This document shows positions 8,390 through 15,842 of a DNA stretch of 64,000 nt, piece by piece. The notes under the pieces are model-generated. The model saw only the letters and a program-made list of their open reading frames with translations, ran no database searches and was not told the origin of the DNA. The stretch covers positions 186,001-250,000 of the forward strand of contig NZ_LMHU01000009.1 in NCBI RefSeq assembly GCF_001428505.1. The letters are read 5' to 3'. The DNA is from Terrabacter sp. Root181 (GTDB lineage Bacteria > Actinomycetota > Actinomycetes > Actinomycetales > Dermatophilaceae). The first letter of the stretch is position 1; every line of letters begins with the position of its first letter. A program made the position numbers and the translations under genes.

Positions 8390-9283
8390 TCAGGTGGGGA
8401 GGCTGAAGCGGTTGCGGGACAGGGGTTCGACGAGACCGTCGGCCACGAGCGAGTCGAGACAGCGCATGACCTGCACCCGGTCGTCGGCGGAGTCCTCCAG
8501 ACGCGAGAGCGGGAGCGCCGCGTGGGCGTCGCGCAGGCGGCGCAGCAGCTCGCCCCGGACCTGACGGTCGGTCCCGTGCCAGGACTGGCCGCGCCGGGGC
8601 GGTCCGTCGTAGGCCGGCCGACCGGCGACGTTCCACGCGCACAGGTCGGCGATCGGACACTCGTCGCAGCGCGGACCTCGTGCCACGCAGACGAGGGCAC
8701 CGAGCTCCATCACGGCGACGTTCCACGTGTTCGCGGTCGCGCGGTCGGCGGGCATCGAGTCCGCGGCCAGCCGTGCCTCGGCCCGGTTGAGCGTGAGGTT
8801 CGGGAAGGCCTTGCCCTCGAGGGTGCGGGCCAGCACACGCCGGACGTTGGTGTCGACGACGACCTCGGGGATGCCGAAGGCGAAGCACGACACCGCTGCG
8901 GCCGTGTAGGCACCGACCCCGGGAAGGGCCAGCAGCCCCTCGGGCGTGTCCGGCACCTCGCCGCCGTGGAGCTCGACCATCACCCCTGCCGCCTCGTGCA
9001 GCCGGAGGGCCCGGCGCGGGTAGCCGAGCCGTCCCCAGGCCCGCACGGCATCTCCCGGCGCAGCGGCCGCGAGGTCGGCCGGCGTCGGCCACCGCTCCAT
9101 CCACTCGCGCCAGATCGGCTCGACCCGCGCGAGCGGCGTCTGCTGCGACATCACCTCGGAGAGGAAGACGCCCCAGGGGCTGCAGTCGGGCTCGCGCCAC
9201 GGCAGGTGCTGGCGCCCGGCCTCGGCGTACCACCCGTTGACGCGCTCGTGGAGCAGCGACAGCGGGACCTCACGGGACGGCAT
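8390..9283 (-). CDS. mutY: A/G-specific adenine glycosylase MutY
   Basis: Base-excision enzyme that removes adenine mispaired with 8-oxoguanine. It has 297 residues. The catalytic glutamate lies in LSEVMSQQT, the helix-hairpin-helix is LLALPGVGAYTAAAV, and the catalytic aspartate is in VVDTNVRRV. The [4Fe-4S] motif is complete (C-X6-C-X2-C-X5-C in CVARGPRCDECPIADLC). It is shorter than E. coli MutY; the C-terminal 8-oxoG-sensing NUDIX-like domain appears reduced. The ATG at 9283 sits inside a CGTATGCCGT word with no ribosome site, so the exact start is uncertain by a few codons. Confidence 0.93.
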   Translation of the reverse strand: MPSREVPLSLLHERVNGWYAEAGRQHLPWREPDCSPWGVFLSEVMSQQTPLARVEPIWREWMERWPTPADLAAAAPGDAVRAWGRLGYPRRALRLHEAAGVMVELHGGEVPDTPEGLLALPGVGAYTAAAVSCFAFGIPEVVVDTNVRRVLARTLEGKAFPNLTLNRAEARLAADSMPADRATANTWNVAVMELGALVCVARGPRCDECPIADLCAWNVAGRPAYDGPPRRGQSWHGTDRQVRGELLRRLRDAHAALPLSRLEDSADDRVQVMRCLDSLVADGLVEPLSRNRFSLPT

Positions 9284-9306
9284 ACGGCAAGCGGCGGCAG
9301 AGCCGG

Positions 9307-10383
9307 TCAGACGTAACGCTCGAGGATGCTCGACTCGGCGAGTCGCGAGAGGCCCTCGCGCACGGCGCGGGCCCGTCCCTCGCCGACGCCCTCGACGAGC
9401 ATGAGGTCCTCGATGCCGGCGGCGAGCAGACGCTGGAGCGACTCGAAGTGCGACACGAGCCGGTCGACGATCGCGGTGGGCAGACGCGGCACCTTGGTCA
9501 GGAGGCGGTAGCCCTGCGGCGACACGGGGGCGTCGAGGCTGTCGCCGACGACGGAGAAGCCGACGGCCCGGGCGCCCGCGGCGAGGTCGAGCAGCTCGAC
9601 GGAGTTGAGGGCCTGGAGGTTGGCGAGGGCGTCGCCGAGGCTGAGCCCGGACTTGGTCGCCGGGAGGTAGTCGCGGATGACGAGCTCGCGGTCGTTGCCG
9701 AGGCCGCCGACGAGCTCCTCGAGCTGCAGGCTGAGCAGGCGCCCGTCGGTGCCGAGCTCGACGACGTAGTCCTGGATCTCGGCCGAGATGCGCCGCACCA
9801 TCTCGAGGCGCTGGAGCACCGCGGTGACGTCGCGGATGGTCACGAGGTCCTCGATCTCGAGCGCCGACAGCGTGCCCGTGACCTCGTCGAGGCGCGCCTT
9901 GTAGCGCTCGAGGGTCTGCAGCGCCTGGTCGGCGCGCGAGAGCGTCGTGGGCGAGCCCTCGATGACGTGGCGCAGGTCGCCGACGTAGAGCGCGACGACG
10001 CCCATCGACTGGCTGACCGAGATGACGGGGAAGCCGGTCTGCTTGGCCACCCGCTCGGCGGTGCGGTGGCGCGTGCCGGACTCGGTGGTCTCGATGCGCG
10101 AGTCGGGCACGAGCTGGGTCGCGGCGCGCAGGATGCGGGTGCCCTCACGGTCGAGCACGACGGCGCCGTCCATCTTGCACAGCTCGCGCACGCGCGTCGC
10201 CGAGAACTCCATGTCGAGCACGAAGCCGCCCGTGCAGATCGAGTCGACCACGCGGTCGAAACCGAGCACGATGAGGGCTCCGGTGCGTCCACGGAGGATG
10301 CGTTCGAGACTGTCGCGCAGCTCCGTTCCGGGTGCCACGGCGGCGAGGGCCGCACGCAGCAGCAGCTCGTCGTTCCGGTCCAT
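9307..10383 (-). CDS. disA: DNA integrity scanning diadenylate cyclase DisA
   Basis: Makes cyclic di-AMP from two ATP and scans DNA for branched structures. It has 358 residues. The N-terminal DAC domain has the active-site signatures DGAVVLD and GTRHRTAERV, a coiled linker follows, and the C-terminal RuvA-like HhH domain includes LMLVEGVGEGRARAVREGL. ATG 10383 has AGGGAAG upstream. It lies 55 bp downstream of radA on the same strand, the usual actinobacterial order, so c-di-AMP output and recombination repair are probably co-expressed. Confidence 0.97.
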   Translation of the reverse strand: MDRNDELLLRAALAAVAPGTELRDSLERILRGRTGALIVLGFDRVVDSICTGGFVLDMEFSATRVRELCKMDGAVVLDREGTRILRAATQLVPDSRIETTESGTRHRTAERVAKQTGFPVISVSQSMGVVALYVGDLRHVIEGSPTTLSRADQALQTLERYKARLDEVTGTLSALEIEDLVTIRDVTAVLQRLEMVRRISAEIQDYVVELGTDGRLLSLQLEELVGGLGNDRELVIRDYLPATKSGLSLGDALANLQALNSVELLDLAAGARAVGFSVVGDSLDAPVSPQGYRLLTKVPRLPTAIVDRLVSHFESLQRLLAAGIEDLMLVEGVGEGRARAVREGLSRLAESSILERYV

Positions 10384-10438
10384 CACTTCCCTGTTCGCAA
10401 TGGGGGCGCCGAGCGCGTCCACCCCGGTCGGTCGCAGT

Positions 10439-11854
10439 CTAGACGGTGCCGACGGCCGGTGCGTTCGTTGACCGTCCACCGGCGAGGCGTCCCATCGCCT
10501 CGATGGCCCTCGGGACGTCGGCGACCTCGACGGCACGGATCCCGGAGGGCACGGACGAGTCGGTGAGGCTGCCGGCGGGCACGAGGGCGTGCCGGAAGCC
10601 GAGCCGGGCCGCCTCGGCCAGGCGGCGGTCGAGGCCCGTGACGCGTCGCACCTCACCGGCCAGCCCCACCTCCCCGAAGGCGACGACGTCGGTGGCGAGG
10701 GGCTTGTCGATGACGGACGAGGCGACGGCGCAGACGATGGCGAGGTCGGCGGCCGGCTCGGTGATGCGCACCCCTCCGACGGTGGCCGCGAAGATGTCTC
10801 GCGAGCCCACCGGCGCCCCGGCGCGCTTGTCGAGGACGGCGATGATCATCGCGAGCCGAGAGGCGTCGAGCCCGCTGGACGTGCGCCGGGGTGACGGCAG
10901 CGTCGAGGTCGCGACGAGCGCCTGCACCTCGGCCACGAGCGGGCGTCGGCCCTCGAGGGTCACGGTGACGCACGTGCCCGGCACCGCGTGGTCGCGGGTC
11001 GACAGGAACAGCCCGCTCGGGTCGGCCAGCCCGGTGATGCCGACGTCGGACAGGTCGAAGCAGCCGACCTCGTCGGTCGGCCCGAAGCGGTTCTTGACGG
11101 CGCGCACGAGGCGCAGCCGCGAGTGTCGGTCGCCCTCGAACTGGATGACGACGTCGACGAGGTGCTCGAGGACGCGGGGACCGGCGATCGAGCCGTCCTT
11201 GGTCACGTGTCCGACGAGGAGGACCGCGATGCCGCGCGCCTTGGCGGCCGCTATGAGGGCACCGGCCACCTCACGCACCTGCGAGACGTTGCCGGCCTGG
11301 CCCTCGACGTCGGCACTGGCGATGGTCTGCACGGAGTCGACGACGAGCAGTCCGGGCGCGCGCGCCTCGACGTGGCCGAGCACGGTGGCGAGGTCGGTCT
11401 CGGCGGCGAGGTAGAGCGTGTCGGCCATCGCCGAGATGCGCTCGGCGCGGGTGCGCACCTGCGCAGCCGACTCCTCACCGCTGATGTAGAGGACCTCGGA
11501 GCCCGAACGGGCCGCGCGCGCGGCGACGTCGAGGAGCAGCGTCGACTTGCCGACGCCGGGCTCACCGGCGACGAGGACCACGCCGCCCGGCACGAGGCCG
11601 CCACCGAGGACGCGGTCGAACTCCGCCACGCCCGTCGGTCTGGCGGCCGCGCGCGTCACGTCGACGTCGGCGATGCGCAGCGCCGGGGTCACGACGGAGG
11701 CGGCGGTGGTGCGAGCGGCCGCGGGCGCACCCGTCTCGGCCACCGTGCCCCAGGCCTGGCACTCACCGCAGCGGCCGACCCACTTGGCGGTGGTCCACCC
11801 GCACTCACCGCAGCGGAAGCCGGGCGTGCGTCGGGTCGTCGTCCTTGTAGCCAT
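10439..11854 (-). CDS. radA: DNA repair protein RadA/Sms
   Basis: Branch-migration helicase-like ATPase used in recombination and repair, 471 residues. An N-terminal zinc finger shows CxxC...CxxC (CGEC and CGEC), Walker A is GEPGVGKST, the RadA-specific KNRFG motif is in VKNRFGPTDEVG, and the C-terminal third is a Lon-protease-like domain. ATG 11854 is preceded by TACGGT with a 6-nt gap and no ribosome site, suggesting a leaderless message. First gene of the radA-disA operon. Confidence 0.97.
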   Translation of the reverse strand: MATRTTTRRTPGFRCGECGWTTAKWVGRCGECQAWGTVAETGAPAAARTTAASVVTPALRIADVDVTRAAARPTGVAEFDRVLGGGLVPGGVVLVAGEPGVGKSTLLLDVAARAARSGSEVLYISGEESAAQVRTRAERISAMADTLYLAAETDLATVLGHVEARAPGLLVVDSVQTIASADVEGQAGNVSQVREVAGALIAAAKARGIAVLLVGHVTKDGSIAGPRVLEHLVDVVIQFEGDRHSRLRLVRAVKNRFGPTDEVGCFDLSDVGITGLADPSGLFLSTRDHAVPGTCVTVTLEGRRPLVAEVQALVATSTLPSPRRTSSGLDASRLAMIIAVLDKRAGAPVGSRDIFAATVGGVRITEPAADLAIVCAVASSVIDKPLATDVVAFGEVGLAGEVRRVTGLDRRLAEAARLGFRHALVPAGSLTDSSVPSGIRAVEVADVPRAIEAMGRLAGGRSTNAPAVGTV

Positions 11855-11860
11855 GGCATG

Positions 11861-11866
11861 ACCGTA
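11861..11866 (-). promoter_or_regulatory. Candidate -10 (TACGGT) of radA-disA
   Basis: Read on the minus strand, TACGGT is followed by 6 nt and then ATG of radA. It fits the leaderless pattern. Confidence 0.45.
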
Positions 11867-11925
11867 GGGCCGGGGTGCGACACCGCTCGTGAGGGGCGGG
11901 CGTGGCGGCGTGAGAAAATGTCGGC

Positions 11926-12132
11926 ATGGAATCGGTCATGCCCTATGTGCTCGCCATCGTCCCGACGGTCGGTGTGGGCGTCCTCTTCTACTTCGTCATC
12001 AAGAGCATCCTCGAAGGAGACCGTCGCGAGCGCCTCGCCCAGGCCCGGTGGGAGTCCGAGCACGACCGCCGGGCGAAGGCCGCCGAAACCTCGACCGAGG
12101 CCGACTCCGTGACCCCGACGACGGAGCGCTGA
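11926..12132 (+). CDS. Small single-pass membrane protein
   Basis: A 68-residue protein with one transmembrane helix (about residues 7-28) followed by a charged stretch (EGDRRERLAQARWESEHDRR) and a Thr/Ser-rich end. The hydrophobic segment and positive flank predict a membrane-anchored protein with a cytoplasmic tail. Similar unnamed proteins occur beside radA in related actinomycetes, as far as I recall. The function is unknown. ATG 11926 lacks a good ribosome site. Confidence 0.72.
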   Translation: MESVMPYVLAIVPTVGVGVLFYFVIKSILEGDRRERLAQARWESEHDRRAKAAETSTEADSVTPTTER

Positions 12133-12330
12133 CAGTTCGCCGCACACGGCACGGACAGGGGCTTTTCTGTCATTCCGGCACAGTTTGGCGCATCTCTTTT
12201 ACCTATCGATGCGCGCCATTGCTTTCGAAGGAAATGCAATTGCGGGCTCTTCGCGCTAAATTGATGCTGCCCGCGAGTCGCGCATTCGCGGAATCCCCTC
12301 CGAATAGCAGACAACTTCAGATGGAGAAAC
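12133..12330 (+). promoter_or_regulatory. AT-rich control region of lsr2
   Basis: This gap has markedly more A+T than its surroundings. It holds a candidate -10 TAAATT (12257-12262) and two inverted repeats: GCGCATC/GATGCGC (12188-12194 and 12208-12214) and CCGCGA/TCGCGG (12271-12276 and 12286-12291). Lsr2 prefers AT-rich minor grooves, so autoregulation is a plausible inference. A GGAG sequence lies just before the lsr2 ATG. Confidence 0.6.
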
Positions 12331-12663
12331 ATGGCTCAGCGTGTCGAAGTGGTGTTGATCGACGACATCGACGGTGGAAAGGCTGCCGAGACGGTGACCT
12401 TCGCCCTGGATGGCGTCTCGTACGAGATCGACCTGTCCGACAAGAATGCCCGCAAGCTTCGCGATGACTTCGCGACGTGGACGGGCCATGCACGTCGGGC
12501 GGGTGCAGCCAAGGCCGCCTCGCGTCGTCGGGCCGGCGCGAGCACGGCAAAGCGGAGCGACCTCGGTGCGGTCCGCGAGTGGGCCCGCGCCAACGGCCAC
12601 ACGGTCTCGGACCGCGGCCGCATCTCGGCCGACGTCCAGGCGGCCTACGACAAGGCGCACTGA
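12331..12663 (+). CDS. lsr2: Nucleoid-associated xenogeneic silencer Lsr2
   Basis: H-NS-like bridging protein that binds AT-rich DNA, 110 residues, the usual family length. The N-terminal dimerisation domain begins MAQRVEVVLIDDIDGG, then comes a basic Ala/Arg linker. The C-terminal DNA-binding domain (VREWARANGHTVSDRGRIS) carries the AT-hook-like RGR. ATG 12331 has GGAG a few bases upstream. It is monocistronic, with a strong terminator at 12685-12717. Confidence 0.97.
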   Translation: MAQRVEVVLIDDIDGGKAAETVTFALDGVSYEIDLSDKNARKLRDDFATWTGHARRAGAAKAASRRRAGASTAKRSDLGAVREWARANGHTVSDRGRISADVQAAYDKAH

Positions 12664-12684
12664 CCTCCGGTCACCGACGCAGTC

Positions 12685-12717
12685 AGAGGGCCCGGCACTC
12701 CACGTGCCGGGCCCTCT
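12685..12717. terminator. Strong hairpin downstream of lsr2
   Basis: Perfect 13-bp arms AGAGGGCCCGGCA and TGCCGGGCCCTCT around a 7-nt loop, 21 bp after the lsr2 stop. Confidence 0.88.
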
Positions 12718-12733
12718 CGCATGCTCCGAGGGC

Positions 12734-12809
12734 GTATGCCGTCACGTCCCTTGCGCTCTCTCCGGCGGGCACACCCCGCCGTGGGCACCCGGGCCACCAC
12801 ACGGCATAC
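12734..12809. repeat. Inverted pair of the GTATGCCG word between lsr2 and the NHEJ genes
   Basis: GTATGCCG at 12734-12741 and its complement at 12802-12809 face each other across 60 bp, between the lsr2 terminator and the convergent polymerase gene. The rest of the 233-bp gap shows nothing else clear. Confidence 0.8.
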
Positions 12810-12896
12810 GACCTCCTCGAGCCTGTCCACGACGGCCACGTGCACATGTGCGTCGCCTGACTGCTGCGGCTGGGGCGGCCGCGGGCCGTGGACGCC

Positions 12897-13784
12897 TCAG
12901 GCGCTGATCTCGGCGGCGAGGTCGCCGTCAAGCGCCACCCGGTCGAGGACCTCGTCGGCCGTCAGCTGCTCGAGCTCTCCGCCGTCGGCGCCCGACTCGA
13001 TCTCGTCCCACGAGCGGGGCGCCGCCACGGTCGGACGGTCTCGTCCGCGAAGGGAGTACGGGCAGACCGTCGTCTTGGCGGCGACGTTCTGGCTCCAGTC
13101 GAGGAAGATCTTGCCCGGGCGCAGCTCCTTGGCCATCTTCCACACGATGAGGTCTGGGTGGGCCTTGGTCAGCTCCTGCGCGAGCTGCTGCACGGTGTCG
13201 CGGATCTCGTCGCTCGTGTGCGCCCCGGGCAGGACGGCATACAGCTGGAGACCCTTGCTGCCGCTGGTCACCGGGACCGTGTCGAGCCCGATGCGGCCGA
13301 GCCGTTCGCGCACGACGAGCGCGACGCGGGCGCACTCGTGCAGGCCGGTCCCCGGCCCGGGGTCGAGGTCGATGACGAGACGGTCGGGTTTCAGCGCCTC
13401 CGCGTCGCGCCCCTCCCCCGCGTAGCGCCACTGGTGCACGTGCAGCTCGAGGGAGTTGAGGTTGGCGAAGAACGTCAGCCCGGCGAGGTCGTCGATGAGC
13501 GGGAAGACGGGGTCGCGTCCCGCGCGGCGGATCCACGACGGGGTGCCGGCGGGGATGTTCTTCTCGAAGAACTGCATGTCGCCCACCCCGTGCGGGAAGC
13601 GGATTCGCGTGACGGCACGGTCGCGCAGGTGCGGGAGGATCACCGGCGCGATGCGCGCGTAGTAGTCGATGACCTGGGCCTTGGTCGTGCCGGCCTTCGG
13701 GTACATCACCTTCTCGAGGCTCGACAGCCTCATCCGCCGTCCGTCGACCTCGACGGTCACCTTCGGCGCCTCGTAGGGCATCAC
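12897..13784 (-). CDS. LigD-type NHEJ polymerase (archaeo-eukaryotic primase fold), stand-alone
   Basis: Polymerase domain that fills gaps during bacterial non-homologous end joining, here a separate 295-residue protein and not fused to ligase and nuclease domains. Seen are the catalytic metal-binding DLDPG (about 139-143), SGSKGLQ (about 174-180, where most relatives have SGSKGLH) and IFLDWSQN (about 226-233). The start is GTG 13784 (GTGA overlap with the ligase stop) or ATG 13781. It is co-transcribed after the ligase and acts with ku just beyond. Confidence 0.9.
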   Translation of the reverse strand: MMPYEAPKVTVEVDGRRMRLSSLEKVMYPKAGTTKAQVIDYYARIAPVILPHLRDRAVTRIRFPHGVGDMQFFEKNIPAGTPSWIRRAGRDPVFPLIDDLAGLTFFANLNSLELHVHQWRYAGEGRDAEALKPDRLVIDLDPGPGTGLHECARVALVVRERLGRIGLDTVPVTSGSKGLQLYAVLPGAHTSDEIRDTVQQLAQELTKAHPDLIVWKMAKELRPGKIFLDWSQNVAAKTTVCPYSLRGRDRPTVAAPRSWDEIESGADGGELEQLTADEVLDRVALDGDLAAEISA

Positions 13785-14728
13785 TCACCGTCCCCGTGGT
13801 CGTCGACGTCACCGGGGGTGAGGTCGCTGCGCAGGCCCTTGTATGCCGGCTGGCGCAGTCTCCCCTGACTGCTCAGTCCCAGCGACTGCACGTCGGCGAC
13901 GAGGACCGGGTGCACCCACGTCGCGCCGTTCGCGTCCTCGGCGGGGACGTCTGTGGCAAAAGGGGACTCGGCGGAGGTGAGGGTCTGGAGGTCACGCATC
14001 AGGGCCTGTCCGGTCTTGCCCGCGAGGCCCGAGCCGACGCGTCCCAGGTAGCGCAGGCCACCCGGGCCGGGGACGCCGACGAGGACCGCGCCGAGGCGGC
14101 GGGACACGGTGCCCGTGGACTCCGGGCGCCACCCGCCGATGACGACGGACACGGTGCCGCGGTGGGGAGACTTGAGCCAGTGGGGCGACCGGAGGCCGGG
14201 CACGTAGACCGAGTCGACACGCTTGGACACGATGCCCTCGAGGCCCTGCTCCTTCGTCGCGGCGTGGAGCGTCACCCCGTCGCCGAACGTCGGCGGCGTC
14301 TGCCACCGGGGGCCCGCCAGCTCGAGCCGCTCGAGGGTGGCGCGCCGGTCGGACCAGGTGCGCGGCATGAGGTCGACGCCGTAGAGCCGCAACAGGTCGA
14401 AGGTCATCAGGGTGACGGGCGCGGCCTCGGCGAGCATCGTCGCCCGGCGCGCATCGGTGACGTGGAAGCGCTCGGCCATCGCGGCGAACGACGGCACGCC
14501 GTCGCGCATCGAGACGATCTCGCCGTCCAGGAGCATGTCGGCGTACTCGTCGGCGAGCCCCCGCAGCTCGGGGAAGGCCACGGTGACGTCGCGTTCCGTG
14601 CGGGAGAAGAGGCGGATCTCGCCGTCCACGACGTCGGCCAGCACCCGCATGCCGTCCCACTTGACCTCGTGCTGCCAGCGGTCGCCGACCGGAATGGTCG
14701 TCGTGGGCGTCGCGAGCATGGGGCGCAT
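13781..14728 (-). CDS. ATP-dependent DNA ligase (LigD ligase-domain type)
   Basis: Seals double-strand breaks in NHEJ, 315 residues. The adenylated lysine is in EVKWDGMRV (K23), then LDGEIV, EGIVSKR and motif V WLKSPH are visible, followed by a C-terminal OB-fold region. There is no 3'-phosphoesterase domain in this protein or its neighbours. ATG 14728 gives MRPMLATP, the usual LigD-ligase beginning; ATG 14719 is an alternative. Its start codon is only 18 bp from the divergent ku start, so the leader is absent or minimal. Confidence 0.92.
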   Translation of the reverse strand: MRPMLATPTTTIPVGDRWQHEVKWDGMRVLADVVDGEIRLFSRTERDVTVAFPELRGLADEYADMLLDGEIVSMRDGVPSFAAMAERFHVTDARRATMLAEAAPVTLMTFDLLRLYGVDLMPRTWSDRRATLERLELAGPRWQTPPTFGDGVTLHAATKEQGLEGIVSKRVDSVYVPGLRSPHWLKSPHRGTVSVVIGGWRPESTGTVSRRLGAVLVGVPGPGGLRYLGRVGSGLAGKTGQALMRDLQTLTSAESPFATDVPAEDANGATWVHPVLVADVQSLGLSSQGRLRQPAYKGLRSDLTPGDVDDHGDGE

Positions 14729-14746
14729 GGGTGCATTCTTGTTCTC
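14729..14746. promoter_or_regulatory. 18-bp divergent promoter core between NHEJ ligase and ku
   Basis: The whole gap is 18 bp. For ku, CATTCT ends 7 nt before ATG 14747. For the ligase the complementary AAGAAT ends 6 nt before its ATG. The two candidate -10 boxes occupy largely the same base pairs, so any -35 contacts must lie inside the opposite coding sequence. Confidence 0.45.
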
Positions 14747-15721
14747 ATGCGAGCCATCTGGAAAGGCGCCGTGTCGTTCGGCCTCGTCAATGTGCCGGTC
14801 CGACTCTTTTCGGCGACCGAGAACCACGACGTGCAGTTCCGGCAGGTCCACGAGAAGGACGGCGGCCGCATCAAGTACCAACGCGTCTGCTCGATCGACG
14901 GCGAGGAGGTGCCCTACGCCGACATCGCCAAGGGCTACGAGGCCGCCGACGGCCAGATGGTCGTGCTGACCGACGAGGACCTCAAGAGCCTCCCGACGCG
15001 GTCGACGAAGGAGATCTCGATCGAGAAGTTCGTGCCGTCCGAGCAGATCGACCCGCTGCTCTTCGACAAGAGCTACTACCTCGAGCCCGACAAGACCGGC
15101 CTCAAGCCGTACGTGCTGCTGCGCGACGCCCTCGAGAAGGCCGACCGGATGGCGCTCGTCACCGTGTCGGTGCGCACCCGCATGACCCTCGCCGTGCTCC
15201 GTGTGCGCGACGGCGTCATCGTGCTCCAGACGCTGCTCTGGGCCGACGAGGTGCGCGCCCCCGAGTTCGAGTCGCTGTCGGAGGAGACGCACGCGACGGC
15301 GAAGGAGCTCGCGATGGCCTCCTCGCTCGTCGACTCCCTGTCGGGCGACTACGAGCCCGAGGAGTTCGAGGACGACTACGCCGAGGCCGTGACCCAGCTC
15401 GTCGCGACGAAGATCGAAGGCGGCGACATCACCGAGACGCCCGAGGCCAAGGGCGAGGAGACCGAGGTCGTCGACCTGCTCGCCGCCCTGCAGCGCAGCG
15501 TCGACAAGGCCAAGGCGGCCAGGACCGGTGGGTCCTCCGACGAGTCCGGATCGTCGGCCGACGGGCCGGCGAAGAAGACCGCGTCGAAGACGGCGGCGAA
15601 GTCCGCATCGAAGAGCACCGCCAAGGCGACGACGAAGAAGACCGCCGCCAGCAAGACGACGGCCAAGAAGTCCGCCGCCAAGACCACGACGAAGAAGACC
15701 GCCGCCAAGAAGGCCAGCTGA
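14747..15721 (+). CDS. ku: Non-homologous end joining protein Ku
   Basis: Ring-forming protein that threads onto DNA ends and recruits LigD modules, 324 residues. The canonical N-terminus is MRAIWKGAVSFGLVNVPV, and the Ku core ends around residue 255. A low-complexity tail from about 275 to 324 consists of Lys/Ala/Thr/Ser repeats (variants of KKTAAK), like the lysine-rich extensions of other actinobacterial Ku proteins that add non-specific DNA binding. Any in-frame extension upstream would run through the ligase gene antisense and is rejected. Confidence 0.97.
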   Translation: MRAIWKGAVSFGLVNVPVRLFSATENHDVQFRQVHEKDGGRIKYQRVCSIDGEEVPYADIAKGYEAADGQMVVLTDEDLKSLPTRSTKEISIEKFVPSEQIDPLLFDKSYYLEPDKTGLKPYVLLRDALEKADRMALVTVSVRTRMTLAVLRVRDGVIVLQTLLWADEVRAPEFESLSEETHATAKELAMASSLVDSLSGDYEPEEFEDDYAEAVTQLVATKIEGGDITETPEAKGEETEVVDLLAALQRSVDKAKAARTGGSSDESGSSADGPAKKTASKTAAKSASKSTAKATTKKTAASKTTAKKSAAKTTTKKTAAKKAS

Positions 15722-15797
15722 CCCCTCGGCCGCTCGCCATTCGTCGCTCGCCACTCGCCTCTCGTCGCCCCCGCCGAGCGACGTTGGTCACGTCGGA

Positions 15798-15805
15798 CGG
15801 CATAC
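15798..15805 (-). repeat. Intergenic copy of the GTATGCCG word
   Basis: The 121-bp gap after ku holds a string of CGCTCGCC-like short direct repeats (15731-15770) and one CGTATGCCGT word on the minus strand. Confidence 0.7.
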
Positions 15806-15842
15806 GCCCTCGCCGCGGCACGCGCCGCGCGAGGATGAAGGG

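Noticed and set aside
12721-12860. Small open frames between lsr2 and the NHEJ polymerase
   Set aside because: No ribosome sites; the stretch is dominated by a terminator and an inverted pair of GTATGCCG words.
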